From Campylobacter sp. LR291e (lineage in GTDB: Bacteria; Campylobacterota; Campylobacteria; Campylobacterales; Campylobacteraceae): DNA of 64,000 nt. Positions 46,451-56,240 of this stretch are shown one piece after another. How positions within the stretch are numbered: position 1 is the stretch's first letter; each line of letters starts with the position of its first letter. The notes beneath the pieces are model-generated. The model was given only the letters and a program-made list of their open reading frames with translations. It searched no databases and was not told where the DNA came from. The translations under genes were made by a program, and so were the position numbers. Location of the stretch: NCBI RefSeq assembly GCF_008633915.1, contig NZ_VJNV01000015.1, positions 62,001 to 126,000 on the forward strand, read 5' to 3'.

Positions 46451-46668
46451 TTTTCATTCTTTTTTTAAGATTTTGAGCGAGTACTATCTTAATGATTTTT
46501 TTACTACCCTAATATGCCCCTTAATTTTTTTTTGTAATCAAAAAAAATTGAAACAAATTAAGACAAATCAAAAATAATCAAATACCGCTTTTTAGGCTTA
46601 AAACAAGGGAATTAAAAGTAATTAAAAGGGATTGTTTGAAATTGAAATAAACTTAAAGTTAGCTTAAA

Positions 46669-46744
46669 TGGTGGTTAGAGGCAGAATCGAACTGCCGACA
46701 CGCAGATTTTCAGTCTGCTGCTCTACCGACTGAGCTATCCAACC
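46669..46744 (-). tRNA. tRNA-Phe (GAA)
   Basis: Read on the minus strand, acceptor GGTTGGA/TCTAACC pairs with two G-U. The loop CTGAAAA gives anticodon GAA, discriminator A, CCA encoded. The integrase remnant lies just beyond its 3' end. I found no second copy of the tRNA 3' end at the far side of the remnant. Confidence 0.97.
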
Positions 46745-46880
46745 ACTTTGTTGTAGTATTTTGTGTAAATTGTAATTTTATCTTTTTATCTTTAATCCAA
46801 GTTTAAATTTAGCATAAAATTTTATTTTTATTAAAGTTTTAATTGTGTAAAATCTTTGTTTTTACAAAAAAGAGGTTTTA

Positions 46881-48227
46881 TTGAAACAATTTGGACTTGA
46901 TAGACGCACCTTTAAAATTTTTCTAATTGGTTATATTGTCATAGCACTAGGTGGTGCTTTTTTACTTTCTTTTAAACAAACTCATAACGGGGATTTAGAT
47001 TTTTTAGATGCTTTTTTTATGAGCACATCAGCTGTTAGCCTCTCAGGACTTTTAGTAAAAAATACAGCTACTGATTTTACGCTTTTAGGACAATTAATAA
47101 TACTAGCCCTAGTTCAAATAGGAGGGCTAGGCTACATGGGAATAGGGCTTTTTGTATATATTCTCATACGCAAAAAAGTAGGCTTTAGTGGTAAAAATTT
47201 ATTAAAAGAATCCTTGCTTTATCCTACAATGGATGGCTTATTTAAATTTTTTAAAAAGGTTTTGCTTTTTATAGTTGGGATTGAGATTATCGGTGGAATT
47301 TTATTAACACTTCGATTTGCACTTGATATGGACTTTAAACAGGCCCTTTATTTTGGCTTTTTTCATTCAATTAGTGCATTTAATAATTCAGGATTTAGTA
47401 TATTTGAAACAAGTCTTATGGATTATAAATTTGATTTAGCTATAAATTTAATTATAACAAGCCTTGTTATAATAGGTGGTCTTGGGTATTTTGTATTAAT
47501 TGAAGTATATTTTTTTCAAAGAAAACGTTTGCAAAATATAAGTTTGCATACTAGGGTGGTATTGTTAGCAACCCTTATTTTAATACTTTTTTCTACCATT
47601 GTTACCTTTTGTTTTGAGTATTCAAACGAGACTAGTATAGGTAGTTTTTCTTTAATCGATAAGCTTTTAAATTCTTATTTTATAGCAGTAAATTATAGAA
47701 CATCTGGTTTCAATATGATTGACATATCCAGTTTAAAGGATGCTAGTTTATTTTTTGGTGCCTTATTTATGGTAATAGGTGGGGCACCAGGTGGTACTGC
47801 TGGGGGTATGAAATTAACCACGCTTGTAGTTTTATTATTATATGCTTATTGGTCTATAAGAGAGGGTAGGGTTAGAATTTTTGGTTATGAAATATCTCAA
47901 GAAATTATCTCAAAAGCCTTTGTTATAGCGATTGGTTCGGCTGTTTATATAGTAGTTTGTGCGATTTTACTTTCCTTAATGGAAACAGAATACCCATTCA
48001 TAGCCCTTTTATTTGAAACATCCTCAGCCTTTGCTACAACAGGACTTTCAGTAGGTGATGGAGGAAATTTGTCACTTTGTGCTACTTTTAATGATTTTAG
48101 CAAAAGTATTATAATAATTATGATGATAAGTGGTAGAATAGGTGTTTTTGCCTTTTTCCTTTCTGTATTTAGTCAGGACAAAAAGGGCATTCATTTACAA
48201 TATCCACAAGGTAGGATAAATTTATAA
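46881..48227 (+). CDS. ktrB: K+ uptake channel subunit KtrB/TrkH family (TTG start)
   Basis: 448-residue membrane subunit of a K+ uptake system. The four P-loop motifs are present in spirit: STSAVSLSGLL, SISAFNNSGFSI, VNYRTSGFNMI and SAFATTGLSVG, with about eight M1-P-M2 membrane spans; GGAPGGTAGGMKLTT contains the gating Gly-rich loop. TTG at 46881 is chosen because AAGAGG lies eight bases upstream and the product starts at the conserved cytosolic N-terminus. A TAAAAT -10 candidate occurs in the spacer after tRNA-Phe. The RCK partner gene follows by 10 bp. Confidence 0.93.
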   Translation: MKQFGLDRRTFKIFLIGYIVIALGGAFLLSFKQTHNGDLDFLDAFFMSTSAVSLSGLLVKNTATDFTLLGQLIILALVQIGGLGYMGIGLFVYILIRKKVGFSGKNLLKESLLYPTMDGLFKFFKKVLLFIVGIEIIGGILLTLRFALDMDFKQALYFGFFHSISAFNNSGFSIFETSLMDYKFDLAINLIITSLVIIGGLGYFVLIEVYFFQRKRLQNISLHTRVVLLATLILILFSTIVTFCFEYSNETSIGSFSLIDKLLNSYFIAVNYRTSGFNMIDISSLKDASLFFGALFMVIGGAPGGTAGGMKLTTLVVLLLYAYWSIREGRVRIFGYEISQEIISKAFVIAIGSAVYIVVCAILLSLMETEYPFIALLFETSSAFATTGLSVGDGGNLSLCATFNDFSKSIIIIMMISGRIGVFAFFLSVFSQDKKGIHLQYPQGRINL

Positions 48228-48237
48228 AGGATAGATA

Positions 48238-48888
48238 ATGAAGGGTAAAACTTATGGAGTTATAGGACTTGGAAAATTTGGAGCTGTTGCAGCAGACGAG
48301 CTTTTAACCAATGGGCATACGGTTATTGTGGCAGATAAAAAAGAAGATGCCTTAAAAAGTTTGCACAATACGCCAAGCTATGCTTATATTTTAGATTCTA
48401 CAAGCACTGTAGCACTTAAAGAGGCTGGTTTTCACGACGTTGACATAGTGATTATTAGCATAGGTGATAATATAGAAAAAAGTATTTTAACCTTAATGGC
48501 ATTAAAAGAAATCGGCGTTACAAATATCATAGCTAAGGCTACTTCAAATATACATGGTCAAATTCTTTCAAGGCTTGGGGCAACTCGAGTTATTTATCCT
48601 GAAAGAGAGAGTGCAAAAAGGCTTGTGAAGGAATTTTTAACCCAGGATATTGACTTTGAAATTTTTGAATTATCAGCAAATACCATTCGTGCTATAAGAT
48701 TAAATATAGATGATAAATTAGCTGGAAATTCCTTAAAACATATTGCACAAAATATGCGTTTGATAGCCTATAAAAAGGCAAATTCAGATTGGGAGCTTTT
48801 GCCTGATTTAGAAACTACCTTAGTTTATGCTGGTGATGTTGTAGTATTGCTTGGAACCATTAAAGAATTAAAAGATTTTGAACATTAA
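48238..48888 (+). CDS. ktrA: K+ uptake regulatory subunit KtrA/TrkA family
   Basis: 216-residue cytosolic gating subunit. The RCK_N nucleotide-binding domain (1-125) begins GVIGLGKFGAVAADELL, with the ribose-binding Asp at IVADKKED; the RCK_C domain follows (about 135-216). It pairs with the KtrB subunit upstream. The 3' end overlaps convergent ribD by 4 bp. Confidence 0.95.
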   Translation: MKGKTYGVIGLGKFGAVAADELLTNGHTVIVADKKEDALKSLHNTPSYAYILDSTSTVALKEAGFHDVDIVIISIGDNIEKSILTLMALKEIGVTNIIAKATSNIHGQILSRLGATRVIYPERESAKRLVKEFLTQDIDFEIFELSANTIRAIRLNIDDKLAGNSLKHIAQNMRLIAYKKANSDWELLPDLETTLVYAGDVVVLLGTIKELKDFEH

Positions 48889-49874
48889 TCATTTAAAAGT
48901 TCATAAATTCCATAATTATCATCATTAAAAGTACTCTTATATAAGGGCTTAAATTTAGCATTTACACAAAGGCTTTTTGAAGTATTAAGAATAGAACTTT
49001 GAAAGATTAAAAACATATCCATTTCATCTTTAAAGGTCTTAAAAAAGTTTTCCCCACCCTCATACATTATAAATTTTGTATTTTTTGGTAGTTGTGTATA
49101 AATCTTACGCTCTTTTACCTTAAAAAGTGGAATTTCTTTATCAAAGCTATCTAAATTTTGCTTAGAAAAAATACATAAATTTGGAGCTTTGCTAGAGCAA
49201 AGCCTAGAATCTAAAATGGGTCTATCCTTTCTTATGGTTTGTCCACCTATGGCTAAAATATCAATTACTGAGCGAATTTTATGAGCGTAAGTTCTGCTTA
49301 ATTCATTGCTTACTATTTTACCAAGCATTGAACCATTCATACTAAGTGCTAGTTTAAAGAGCTTAAAAGTACCATTTTGCCACTTTATAAAGGGTTTAAT
49401 GAGTTCTTTTGCCTTGTTTTCTAAAATACCCATTTGCACCTTCACACCATTTTGCTTTAAAAACAAAGCCCCACCACTTGCTAAATCATTTTCATCCTTT
49501 GTGCCTATGAAAACTTTTTTAAATTTTAACTTAGCAAATAATCTAGCACAAGGAGGGGTTTTTCCTTGGTGATTACAAGGTTCAAGCGTTACAAAGGCAA
49601 GGGCATCTTTTAATAAATTATTATGATTTTTGCAAATAAACTCATGTGCTAAATTTGGCTCATTTGGTATTATTAATTTTGGATTTAAATTTTGTAAAGC
49701 AGTTTTTATAGCGTTTAATTCAGCGTGTTCACAACCTGCCTTTTCATGGGCTTTTATACTTAAAATTTGTTTATTTTTATCTAAGATAACACAACCAACA
49801 GCAGGATTAGGATAGGTTAAAAATTGATATTTCCAAGCCTCATCAAGGGCTAATTGCATAAAAAATTCGTTCAA
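48885..49874 (-). CDS. ribD: Riboflavin biosynthesis protein RibD (deaminase/reductase)
   Basis: Bifunctional enzyme for the second and third steps of riboflavin synthesis, about 329 residues. The deaminase zinc site is HAELNAIKTAL with LEPCNHQGKTPPC. The reductase half starts after about 145 (LALSMNGSMLG, IGGQTIRKDRPIL). I suggest TTG 49874 because TAAGG lies eight bases upstream and homologues have a few residues before the LALDEAW segment; ATG 49859 is the alternative. The frame stays open back into the tRNA genes, but that part is not coding. Confidence 0.9.
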   Translation of the reverse strand: MNEFFMQLALDEAWKYQFLTYPNPAVGCVILDKNKQILSIKAHEKAGCEHAELNAIKTALQNLNPKLIIPNEPNLAHEFICKNHNNLLKDALAFVTLEPCNHQGKTPPCARLFAKLKFKKVFIGTKDENDLASGGALFLKQNGVKVQMGILENKAKELIKPFIKWQNGTFKLFKLALSMNGSMLGKIVSNELSRTYAHKIRSVIDILAIGGQTIRKDRPILDSRLCSSKAPNLCIFSKQNLDSFDKEIPLFKVKERKIYTQLPKNTKFIMYEGGENFFKTFKDEMDMFLIFQSSILNTSKSLCVNAKFKPLYKSTFNDDNYGIYELLND

Positions 49875-49894
49875 GAGAAAAACCTTAAAGGAGG

Positions 49895-49982
49895 TGGCCG
49901 GGAGAAAGGGATTCGAACCCCTGGAGGTGTTACCCTCAACGGTTTTCAAGACCGCCGCTTTCGACCACTCAGCCATCTCCCG
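49895..49982 (-). tRNA. tRNA-Ser (TGA)
   Basis: Acceptor CGGGAGA/TCTCCCG. The anticodon loop CTTGAAA gives TGA, and there is a long variable arm. CCA encoded. Last of four tandem minus-strand tRNAs; ribD follows 20 bp later and may be co-transcribed. Confidence 0.96.
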
Positions 49983-49994
49983 ATTAGCCAAATT

Positions 49995-50068
49995 TGGAGG
50001 CGACACCCGGATTTGAACCGGGGATCAGAGCTTTGCAGGCTCGTGCCTTACCACTTGGCTATGTCGCC
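49995..50068 (-). tRNA. tRNA-Cys (GCA)
   Basis: Acceptor GGCGACA/TGTCGCC pairs. Anticodon GCA in the loop CTGCAAA; CCA encoded. Confidence 0.97.
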
Positions 50069-50082
50069 AAAAACTAAAACAA

Positions 50083-50170
50083 TGGTGCCCGAGACCGGAC
50101 TTGAACCGGTACGGAAATAATTTCCGAGGGATTTTAAGTCCCTTGTGTCTACCAATTCCACCACCCGGGC
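50083..50170 (-). tRNA. tRNA-Leu (TAA)
   Basis: Acceptor GCCCGGG/CTCGGGC. The loop CTTAAAA gives anticodon TAA; long variable arm; CCA encoded. Confidence 0.96.
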
Positions 50171-50175
50171 GTTAA

Positions 50176-50250
50176 TGGAGCGGGAAACGAGATTCGAACT
50201 CGCGACCCCAACCTTGGCAAGGTTGTGCTCTACCCCTGAGCTATTCCCGC
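50176..50250 (-). tRNA. tRNA-Gly (GCC)
   Basis: Acceptor GCGGGAA/TTCCCGC. The loop TTGCCAA gives anticodon GCC. CCA encoded. First of the four genes in transcription order. Confidence 0.97.
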
Positions 50251-50267
50251 AAAAGTATAAAGATGAG

Positions 50268-50284
50268 ATTTTAGCAAAAAAAAC
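50268..50284 (-). promoter_or_regulatory. Promoter of the tRNA-Gly-Leu-Cys-Ser cluster
   Basis: On the minus strand a T8 run leads into GC and TAAAAT (50273-50268), 18 bases before tRNA-Gly. T-run plus TAnAAT is the typical Campylobacter sigma70 layout. Confidence 0.5.
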
Positions 50285-50295
50285 TTAAATTGAGT

Positions 50296-51000
50296 TTATT
50301 TGCAAGTAAAGCCTATTAAAGCGTTTAAAACTTGTTCTTGTTCTTTGTTAAAATTCTGGATAGGTTTTCTATCTTTCATAGAATTTGTTCTTATGCTTTT
50401 AAGCGTACAAGTCTTATTTAAATCTATAGAATAAACACTTTCAAGCGAGTAGGCCTTGCTAATTAATTCTTTATTAAGTATTTTTTCATTTTCTTCTAGT
50501 ATTAAAGGTGAAATTTTAGGATGAATTTTAGGATTTGACACGGCTATAAATTCGCTTTTTTCTATTTCTTTAAGTATATCTTTAAATAAATTATCAAAAA
50601 TTTCCATTTCTTTAAACTCACAATCTAAACTTGCTTCAAGTCGTTGTCCCATAGGCAATTTAAAGCTGTCTTTTTGTGCAAAATGTGGTTTTAAAGTATA
50701 TTCTTTTTCAACGCAAATTCCATTATTTTTAACGCGTTCAAATATGCTTTTAAAACTACTATCAATGCTTTCTTTATCTTCATTTGTTAAGATAAGCTTT
50801 TTACTTAAATTTTCATTTGAATAAAATTCAATACTAGCTGTAAAGCTATCAGCCTTTATTGGCATTTTTACGCTAAGGTCTGTTGAAAAATGAAGTTCAT
50901 TTGAATTATTTTTTAAAAACTCAACATTAAAAATTACACCAGCTACAAAAAGAAGCAAGCACAAAAGCCCTACGCCAAGTCCTTTGAAAAAAGCTAACAT
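50296..51000 (-). CDS. Membrane-anchored protein of unknown function
   Basis: 234 residues with a hydrophobic N-terminus (about 7-26, LGVGLLCLLLFVAGVIF) that may be an uncleaved anchor. The rest is predicted periplasmic, with four Cys (GICVEKEY, LDCEFKEME, NKTCTLKSI, IGFTCK) that may form two disulfides. The layout suggests a small alpha/beta domain (SIMPL-like in spacing, not confirmed). I do not recognise the family. It lies upstream of the radical SAM gene on the opposite strand. Confidence 0.65.
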   Translation of the reverse strand: MLAFFKGLGVGLLCLLLFVAGVIFNVEFLKNNSNELHFSTDLSVKMPIKADSFTASIEFYSNENLSKKLILTNEDKESIDSSFKSIFERVKNNGICVEKEYTLKPHFAQKDSFKLPMGQRLEASLDCEFKEMEIFDNLFKDILKEIEKSEFIAVSNPKIHPKISPLILEENEKILNKELISKAYSLESVYSIDLNKTCTLKSIRTNSMKDRKPIQNFNKEQEQVLNALIGFTCK

Positions 51001-51084
51001 ATGAATCCTTTAAAAATGATACGCTTATTTTATCAAAAAATTATAAATTTAGCTAAAATTAGCAAAGTTATATTTTAAAGATTT

Positions 51085-51930
51085 ATGATGAAATTTAAAA
51101 AAATTTATATAGAATTAAGTGATATTTGTGGGCTTAATTGTCCTTTTTGTCCTACAAAAAAAGAAGTTAGAGACAAAATGAGTGTGAGTAATTTTAAGAC
51201 ACTTACTAAGCAAATTAAAAATAAGGCCAAGCTTTTTACCTTTCATGTCCTAGGCGACCCTTTAATATTAGATAATATACAAGCTTATTTAGATATTGCT
51301 TTGCAAAATAATATGCTACTTGAACTTACCACTAGTGGCTTTTATATGAGTGAAAAAAATCAAAATTTGCTTTTAAATTATAAAAACATAAGGCAAATAA
51401 ATATTTCTTTAATGGCATTTTTAACACAAGATAAGATAAGTTGCAATGAGTACTTTGATAAAATTTTTAAACTTTGCATTAAGCATTTACAAGCACAAAA
51501 TAAAAGCTTTATTAATCTTAGGCTTTGGAATTTAACTTCAAATTTTGAGCATAAAAATGCTTTAATTTATGATTTATTAGAGAATTTTTTTAAAATAAAG
51601 ATTGATAAAAGTTTAGATAAAAATCGCCTTGCAAGGCATATTATATTGCATCAACAAAGTTTATTTAAGTGGCCAAACTCAAAGCACAAAGCTAAAAATT
51701 TAGAATTTTCTTGTCATGCTTTAAATTCTCAAATTGCTATTTTAAGCAATGGTTCTTTGGTGCCTTGTTGTATGGATACAAAGGCAGAAATTTGCTTTGG
51801 AAATGTATTTAAACAAGATTTTGACACCTTGCTTAAAAGCCCTAGATTAAAGGCTATGAAAGAAGCTTTTAAAGAAAATAAACGTATAGAAAAGCTTTGT
51901 ACAACTTGCGAATTTTACAAGGCTAGATAA
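51085..51930 (+). CDS. Radical SAM/SPASM-type protein
   Basis: 281 residues. The radical SAM [4Fe-4S] motif CGLNCPFC is near 15-22, with GDPLIL as the GGE-like strand. The C-terminal SPASM-like part contains CHALNSQIAILSNGSLVPCCMD, GNVFKQDFDTLL and a final CTTCEF. Such proteins modify peptides or small metabolites; no precursor peptide is next to it, and the substrate is unknown. Two adjacent ATGs (51085, 51088) are possible starts. Confidence 0.82.
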   Translation: MMKFKKIYIELSDICGLNCPFCPTKKEVRDKMSVSNFKTLTKQIKNKAKLFTFHVLGDPLILDNIQAYLDIALQNNMLLELTTSGFYMSEKNQNLLLNYKNIRQINISLMAFLTQDKISCNEYFDKIFKLCIKHLQAQNKSFINLRLWNLTSNFEHKNALIYDLLENFFKIKIDKSLDKNRLARHIILHQQSLFKWPNSKHKAKNLEFSCHALNSQIAILSNGSLVPCCMDTKAEICFGNVFKQDFDTLLKSPRLKAMKEAFKENKRIEKLCTTCEFYKAR

Positions 51931-51953
51931 TTTTTAAAAAAAATGATTAATAA

Positions 51954-52817
<864 letters not shown>

Positions 52818-52891
52818 ATATTTTCATTAGTTTTTAAACTTCTTTTTATTTGCTTTATGTTAAATTGCCATTTATTTTTTAGAGGTGTAAA

Positions 52892-54535
52892 ATGCAAGAT
52901 TTAAAGCAAATTTTACAAAGCCGTATTAATGAGTTAAACACTTCTTCGCTTAAAGAAAAAAATACCATAAACGAAGAAAGTATTAAAACTTTATTTAAAT
53001 ATCTAAGCTTAAATAATGAACTACTTCCACTAGCACAAGAACTTTTAGAAAATTCCCCAAGAACTAAGATTGTTTGGCTTCACCTTTGTGAGTGCACGGG
53101 TTGTTCTGAAAGTGTTTTAAGAAGTGGAATGCCTAGCTATGATGAGCTTATTTTTGATTTTTTTTCCTTAGAATACCACGAAACATTAATGATAGCAAAT
53201 GGCACAAAGGCTGAGGAGTGTCTTGAAAATGTTTTAAATTCAAATGAAGAATTTATCTTAGCAGTTGAAGGTGGTGTGGCTGATGGCTTTTTTTATACTA
53301 TAGGTTTACATGGTGAAAGTGGACGCAAAATACTTAATAGATTAGCTAAAAAGGCTAGTATTATCTTTGCTGTTGGAAGTTGCGCAAGTTATGGAGGCAT
53401 ACAAGCTGCAAGACCAAATCCTACTAGAAATTGTGGCATTGATGAAATTTTAACTCAAAATGTGGTTAAAATTCCAGGTTGCCCTCCAAGTGATGTAAAT
53501 ATTATAGCTACCTTTTTTTATTATATTTTATTTAAACAAGCCCCAACCCTTGATTCTCAAAATAGGCCACTTTGGGCTTATGGTAAATGTTTGCATGATA
53601 TGTGCGAAAGAAAGGCTAAATTTGAAAGTGGAATTTTTGCAAAGGAATTTGGCGATGAGTTTGCAAAGCAAGGGGCTTGTCTTTTTAAGCTAGGTTGCAA
53701 GGGGCCTTACACTTATAATAACTGCCCTAAGATTAAATTTAATTCTAAAACTTCGTGGCCAGTGGCTGCTGGTAGGGGTTGTATGGCTTGTAGTCAAAAG
53801 GATTTTTGGGATGATTTTGGCTGTTATGAAGCCCCTATGATTAATAAACTTGCTTATAAAAAGATAACACATAGTGAAAAATTGCTTTTTGAAAATAAAA
53901 ATTCTAATTTAAACGAACTTGATTTAAATAGCGATGAAATAGCACTTTATCTAAAAGAAAAAACACAAATTTTATATAAAGAAAATGGAGAAAATAAAGA
54001 ATTCTTAGACTTTGAATTTGAAAGCAATTTAAAGCTTGTTTTGCAAAATCTAGCTAAAACTAAATTAGGGGCTTTGCTGGTTGAAAATTATAAAAAAGAA
54101 TTTAGTAAAAATTATGATTTTATACAAGAAAATTTTGACGAAACGCCGGCTTTAAGTAGTGATATTTGGACATTTTTTGAATCAAATTTTATTTTGGCTA
54201 AGGGCGAGTTTTTGTATAGAAAGAGTTTTTTTATTGATTGTGCTAAAAATTATTCTTTTACCCATGCTAGTCCTTATGATTTTAAATTAAATATAAATGA
54301 AAAGGCAAAGCTTGATATAAATAAGGCCTTTCGCTGTCCTTTGATTTATCTTTGTGGAGGCTTAGAATTAAGTGGCTTAGCCTTCAGTGCGATTAAGGCC
54401 TTTGCAAAAAGCGTTAATGATATTTCTAAGCATTTTAACGATAAAAAATTGGTTTTATGCCTTGATGATGATATAAATTCAAGCTTTTTACATAGCTTAT
54501 TTAGTCCTTTGAATTTAAGCAAGGATAGTTTTTAA
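52892..54535 (+). CDS. [NiFe]-hydrogenase small-subunit homologue (HydA2-like), orphan
   Basis: 547 residues. The Fe-S cluster Cys of a hydrogenase small subunit are all visible: CECTGCSE, GSCASYGG and PGCPPSD for the proximal cluster; LHDMCERK, GACLFKLGC, NNCPKI and GRGCMACSQ for the medial and distal clusters. It differs from HydA in three ways: no Tat signal, a non-matching N-terminal extension of about 55 residues, and a C-terminal region of about 230 residues in place of the membrane anchor. No large subunit lies nearby. Role unknown; it could be a cytosolic electron-transfer protein. Confidence 0.85.
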   Translation: MQDLKQILQSRINELNTSSLKEKNTINEESIKTLFKYLSLNNELLPLAQELLENSPRTKIVWLHLCECTGCSESVLRSGMPSYDELIFDFFSLEYHETLMIANGTKAEECLENVLNSNEEFILAVEGGVADGFFYTIGLHGESGRKILNRLAKKASIIFAVGSCASYGGIQAARPNPTRNCGIDEILTQNVVKIPGCPPSDVNIIATFFYYILFKQAPTLDSQNRPLWAYGKCLHDMCERKAKFESGIFAKEFGDEFAKQGACLFKLGCKGPYTYNNCPKIKFNSKTSWPVAAGRGCMACSQKDFWDDFGCYEAPMINKLAYKKITHSEKLLFENKNSNLNELDLNSDEIALYLKEKTQILYKENGENKEFLDFEFESNLKLVLQNLAKTKLGALLVENYKKEFSKNYDFIQENFDETPALSSDIWTFFESNFILAKGEFLYRKSFFIDCAKNYSFTHASPYDFKLNINEKAKLDINKAFRCPLIYLCGGLELSGLAFSAIKAFAKSVNDISKHFNDKKLVLCLDDDINSSFLHSLFSPLNLSKDSF

Positions 54536-54536
54536 C

Positions 54537-54558
54537 AATAACTGCTTTTGCAGTTATT
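54537..54558. terminator. Bidirectional terminator between hydA2 and modD
   Basis: A perfect 9-bp stem AATAACTGC / GCAGTTATT with a TTTT loop, one base after the hydA2 stop, followed by a TTTT-rich stretch. It serves both convergent genes. Confidence 0.8.
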
Positions 54559-54564
54559 TTAAAT

Positions 54565-55401
54565 TTATAATCTTTCATAGCTTAATTTTATATCACAAAT
54601 TTTAGCCCTATACATAGCCGTGCTAACTATGATATCAACACCAGTTCTTGCAAATTCGCTTACATTTTCTAAATTTATATTGCCCGTGGCTGAAAGTAAA
54701 ATGTTAGGAAATTCTTCATCTCTTATTTTTTTAATAGTCTTTAAATCATTTACGCAAAATCTCTCACATTGCAATATATCAGCTCCCATTTTAGCAAATT
54801 TAATACTCTCTTCAATGCTAGAAATTTCTACTATAATTTTGTGTTCTTTAAATTTTGTTTTTAAATTAATAAAATCATTTTGCAAATTTTCGCATAAAAG
54901 TTTATGTTCATCAAAGATTAAAATGCTATCACTTAGCCCATATCTATGAGGTAGACCTCCTCCACTTATAAGGGCCTTTAAAAGCAATTTTTTAGCAAAG
55001 GGCATAGTTTTTCTAGTACCAAGAAGTGCTATTTTATCATTTTCTTTTCTTGCTAAATTTAGCATTTTATTTGTATAAGTAGCAACGCTTGAGGCGTATT
55101 CTAAGATATTTTGAAAGCTTTTGGCTACCTTTAAAACAATTTGTGCCTCACCCTTAATGCTTAAAAATGTCTCTTTTGCCTTTATGAAATTTGCATTTTC
55201 TTTACTAAATTCAACTTCTAAGCCTTGAAGTTTGGCTAATTTCACACACTCATCAATGCCACAAAGTATAATATCATCATTTTTTGGAAAAAAACTAAGC
55301 CTTGTATCTGTTTTAATATCTAGTCCAAAGCTTGTATTATCCAGGAAAGGTGCGTCTTGTGCAAGTAAATTTTCAAGTTCATATAAACTAAAATCAAACA
55401 T
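54565..55401 (-). CDS. modD: ModD-like phosphoribosyltransferase (NadC family)
   Basis: 278 residues of the quinolinate phosphoribosyltransferase fold. Visible motifs are TRKTMPFAKKLLLKALISGGG with the HRYGLSDSILI strand (the NadC-type 'HR.GL.D..LIK' motif), ILQCERF and LSATGNINLENV, STAMYRAK. ModD proteins are found beside molybdate transport genes; their reaction is not settled. ATG 55401 is chosen for the GGAG site eight bases upstream; a TTG four codons earlier lies inside that site. The convergent terminator separates it from hydA2. Confidence 0.85.
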   Translation of the reverse strand: MFDFSLYELENLLAQDAPFLDNTSFGLDIKTDTRLSFFPKNDDIILCGIDECVKLAKLQGLEVEFSKENANFIKAKETFLSIKGEAQIVLKVAKSFQNILEYASSVATYTNKMLNLARKENDKIALLGTRKTMPFAKKLLLKALISGGGLPHRYGLSDSILIFDEHKLLCENLQNDFINLKTKFKEHKIIVEISSIEESIKFAKMGADILQCERFCVNDLKTIKKIRDEEFPNILLSATGNINLENVSEFARTGVDIIVSTAMYRAKICDIKLSYERL

Positions 55402-55452
55402 AATAAACTCCAAAAATTAAAATATTAACCTTTAGAAATTTAAAATGCCTTT

Positions 55453-55472
55453 AAGAGGGGTTTATCCCTCTT
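55453..55472. terminator. Hairpin downstream of the broken membrane protein gene
   Basis: AAGAGGG / CCCTCTT with a six-base loop, in the spacer between the broken membrane protein gene and modD (both minus strand). A T run follows it in the plus direction only. It could end the upstream transcript or simply be a stem. Confidence 0.45.
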
Positions 55473-55474
55473 TT

Positions 55475-56213
55475 TTAGTTTATGGTTCTAATTTTGCTGA
55501 ATTTTATCCAAGCTATGATTTCTATAATAACTGCGATTAATAAAAAGAAGCTATTTATAAGCCAACCAATTACTGGTACTGGTAGAATAATTATTGATAT
55601 TGTAAATACTGCTTTTGCAAAGAAAGTATAAAGGAAAAATCTTTCGTTTGTAACCCTTGCCATTGTGTGATAAAATTTGTAGTATAGATACAAACTTCCA
55701 AGAACGGCTATAAATCCTAGTATTACAAACCATGTACTTGTTACACCCAAAACTATTAGCAACGCCCCTACAAAGAAAAGTACGCAAGCTAGTACTAGCT
55801 TTGATACTAAATGAACTTTAGCCCTTTTTGCTATATGATGCTAATATAAAAAATACCAAGGCTATGGCTAAGAAAAACCAACCAGCAAATGAAATCATGT
55901 ATAATAAATAGCAAAATAGGTAAATATAACCCATCATTTTAATCGATGATAGATTACCAGAGGAATTTGTAGAATTTAGCACAAAGATATTTTTTGCAAT
56001 ATCACCACTGGCCTCAAAATCCACTTGCGAATTTATCAATGAATTTGCACTTTGACCATTTAAATTTTGCACCTTATCCAAGACAAATGAGTACCTATTA
56101 CCATCATCGCCACTTATAGTAAGGCTATCTAAGATAATACCACGTATAATGCTCCTTTTAAAGAATTTCAAAAGCAGCATTATATTTTTTTTAATTCTTG
56201 CTTTAAAAAACAT
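55475..56213 (-). pseudogene. Membrane protein of unknown function, frameshifted at an A5G3 run
   Basis: Two minus-strand frames form one gene. The first (from about 56213) has a soluble part with SGDDGNRYSFVLD and VDFEASGDIAKNIFVL, then one or two membrane spans, and stops at 55818. The second continues, without its own start, as KAKVHLVSKLVLACVLF and three more membrane spans to 55475. They join at AGCAAAAAGGGC near 55832: with one A less (A4) the frame is continuous, giving about 245 residues. The run could be a slow phase switch, a recent mutation or a sequencing error. The domain pattern resembles small bacterial membrane proteins with an N-terminal OB-like regulatory part; identity unknown. 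Confidence 0.65.
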
Positions 56214-56240
56214 AAATTTTTTTACGTACTTTAAATAAAT

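Noticed and set aside
46451-46668. Attachment-site duplication between the integrase remnant and tRNA-Phe
   Set aside because: I looked for a repeat of the tRNA 3' end at the other edge of the remnant (near 45396) and found none.
49875-50006. N-terminal extension of RibD upstream of 49874
   Set aside because: It translates the tRNA-Ser gene and its flank; homologues start near the LALDEAW segment.
49854-50120. Plus-strand open frame through three tRNA genes
   Set aside because: The sequence is fully explained by minus-strand tRNA genes, and the translation contains tRNA-derived residues.
55818-55850. Programmed -1 ribosomal frameshift at AAAAAGGG
   Set aside because: The downstream frame needs a +1 shift and the codon phase of the A run does not form a slippery A AAA AAG heptamer.
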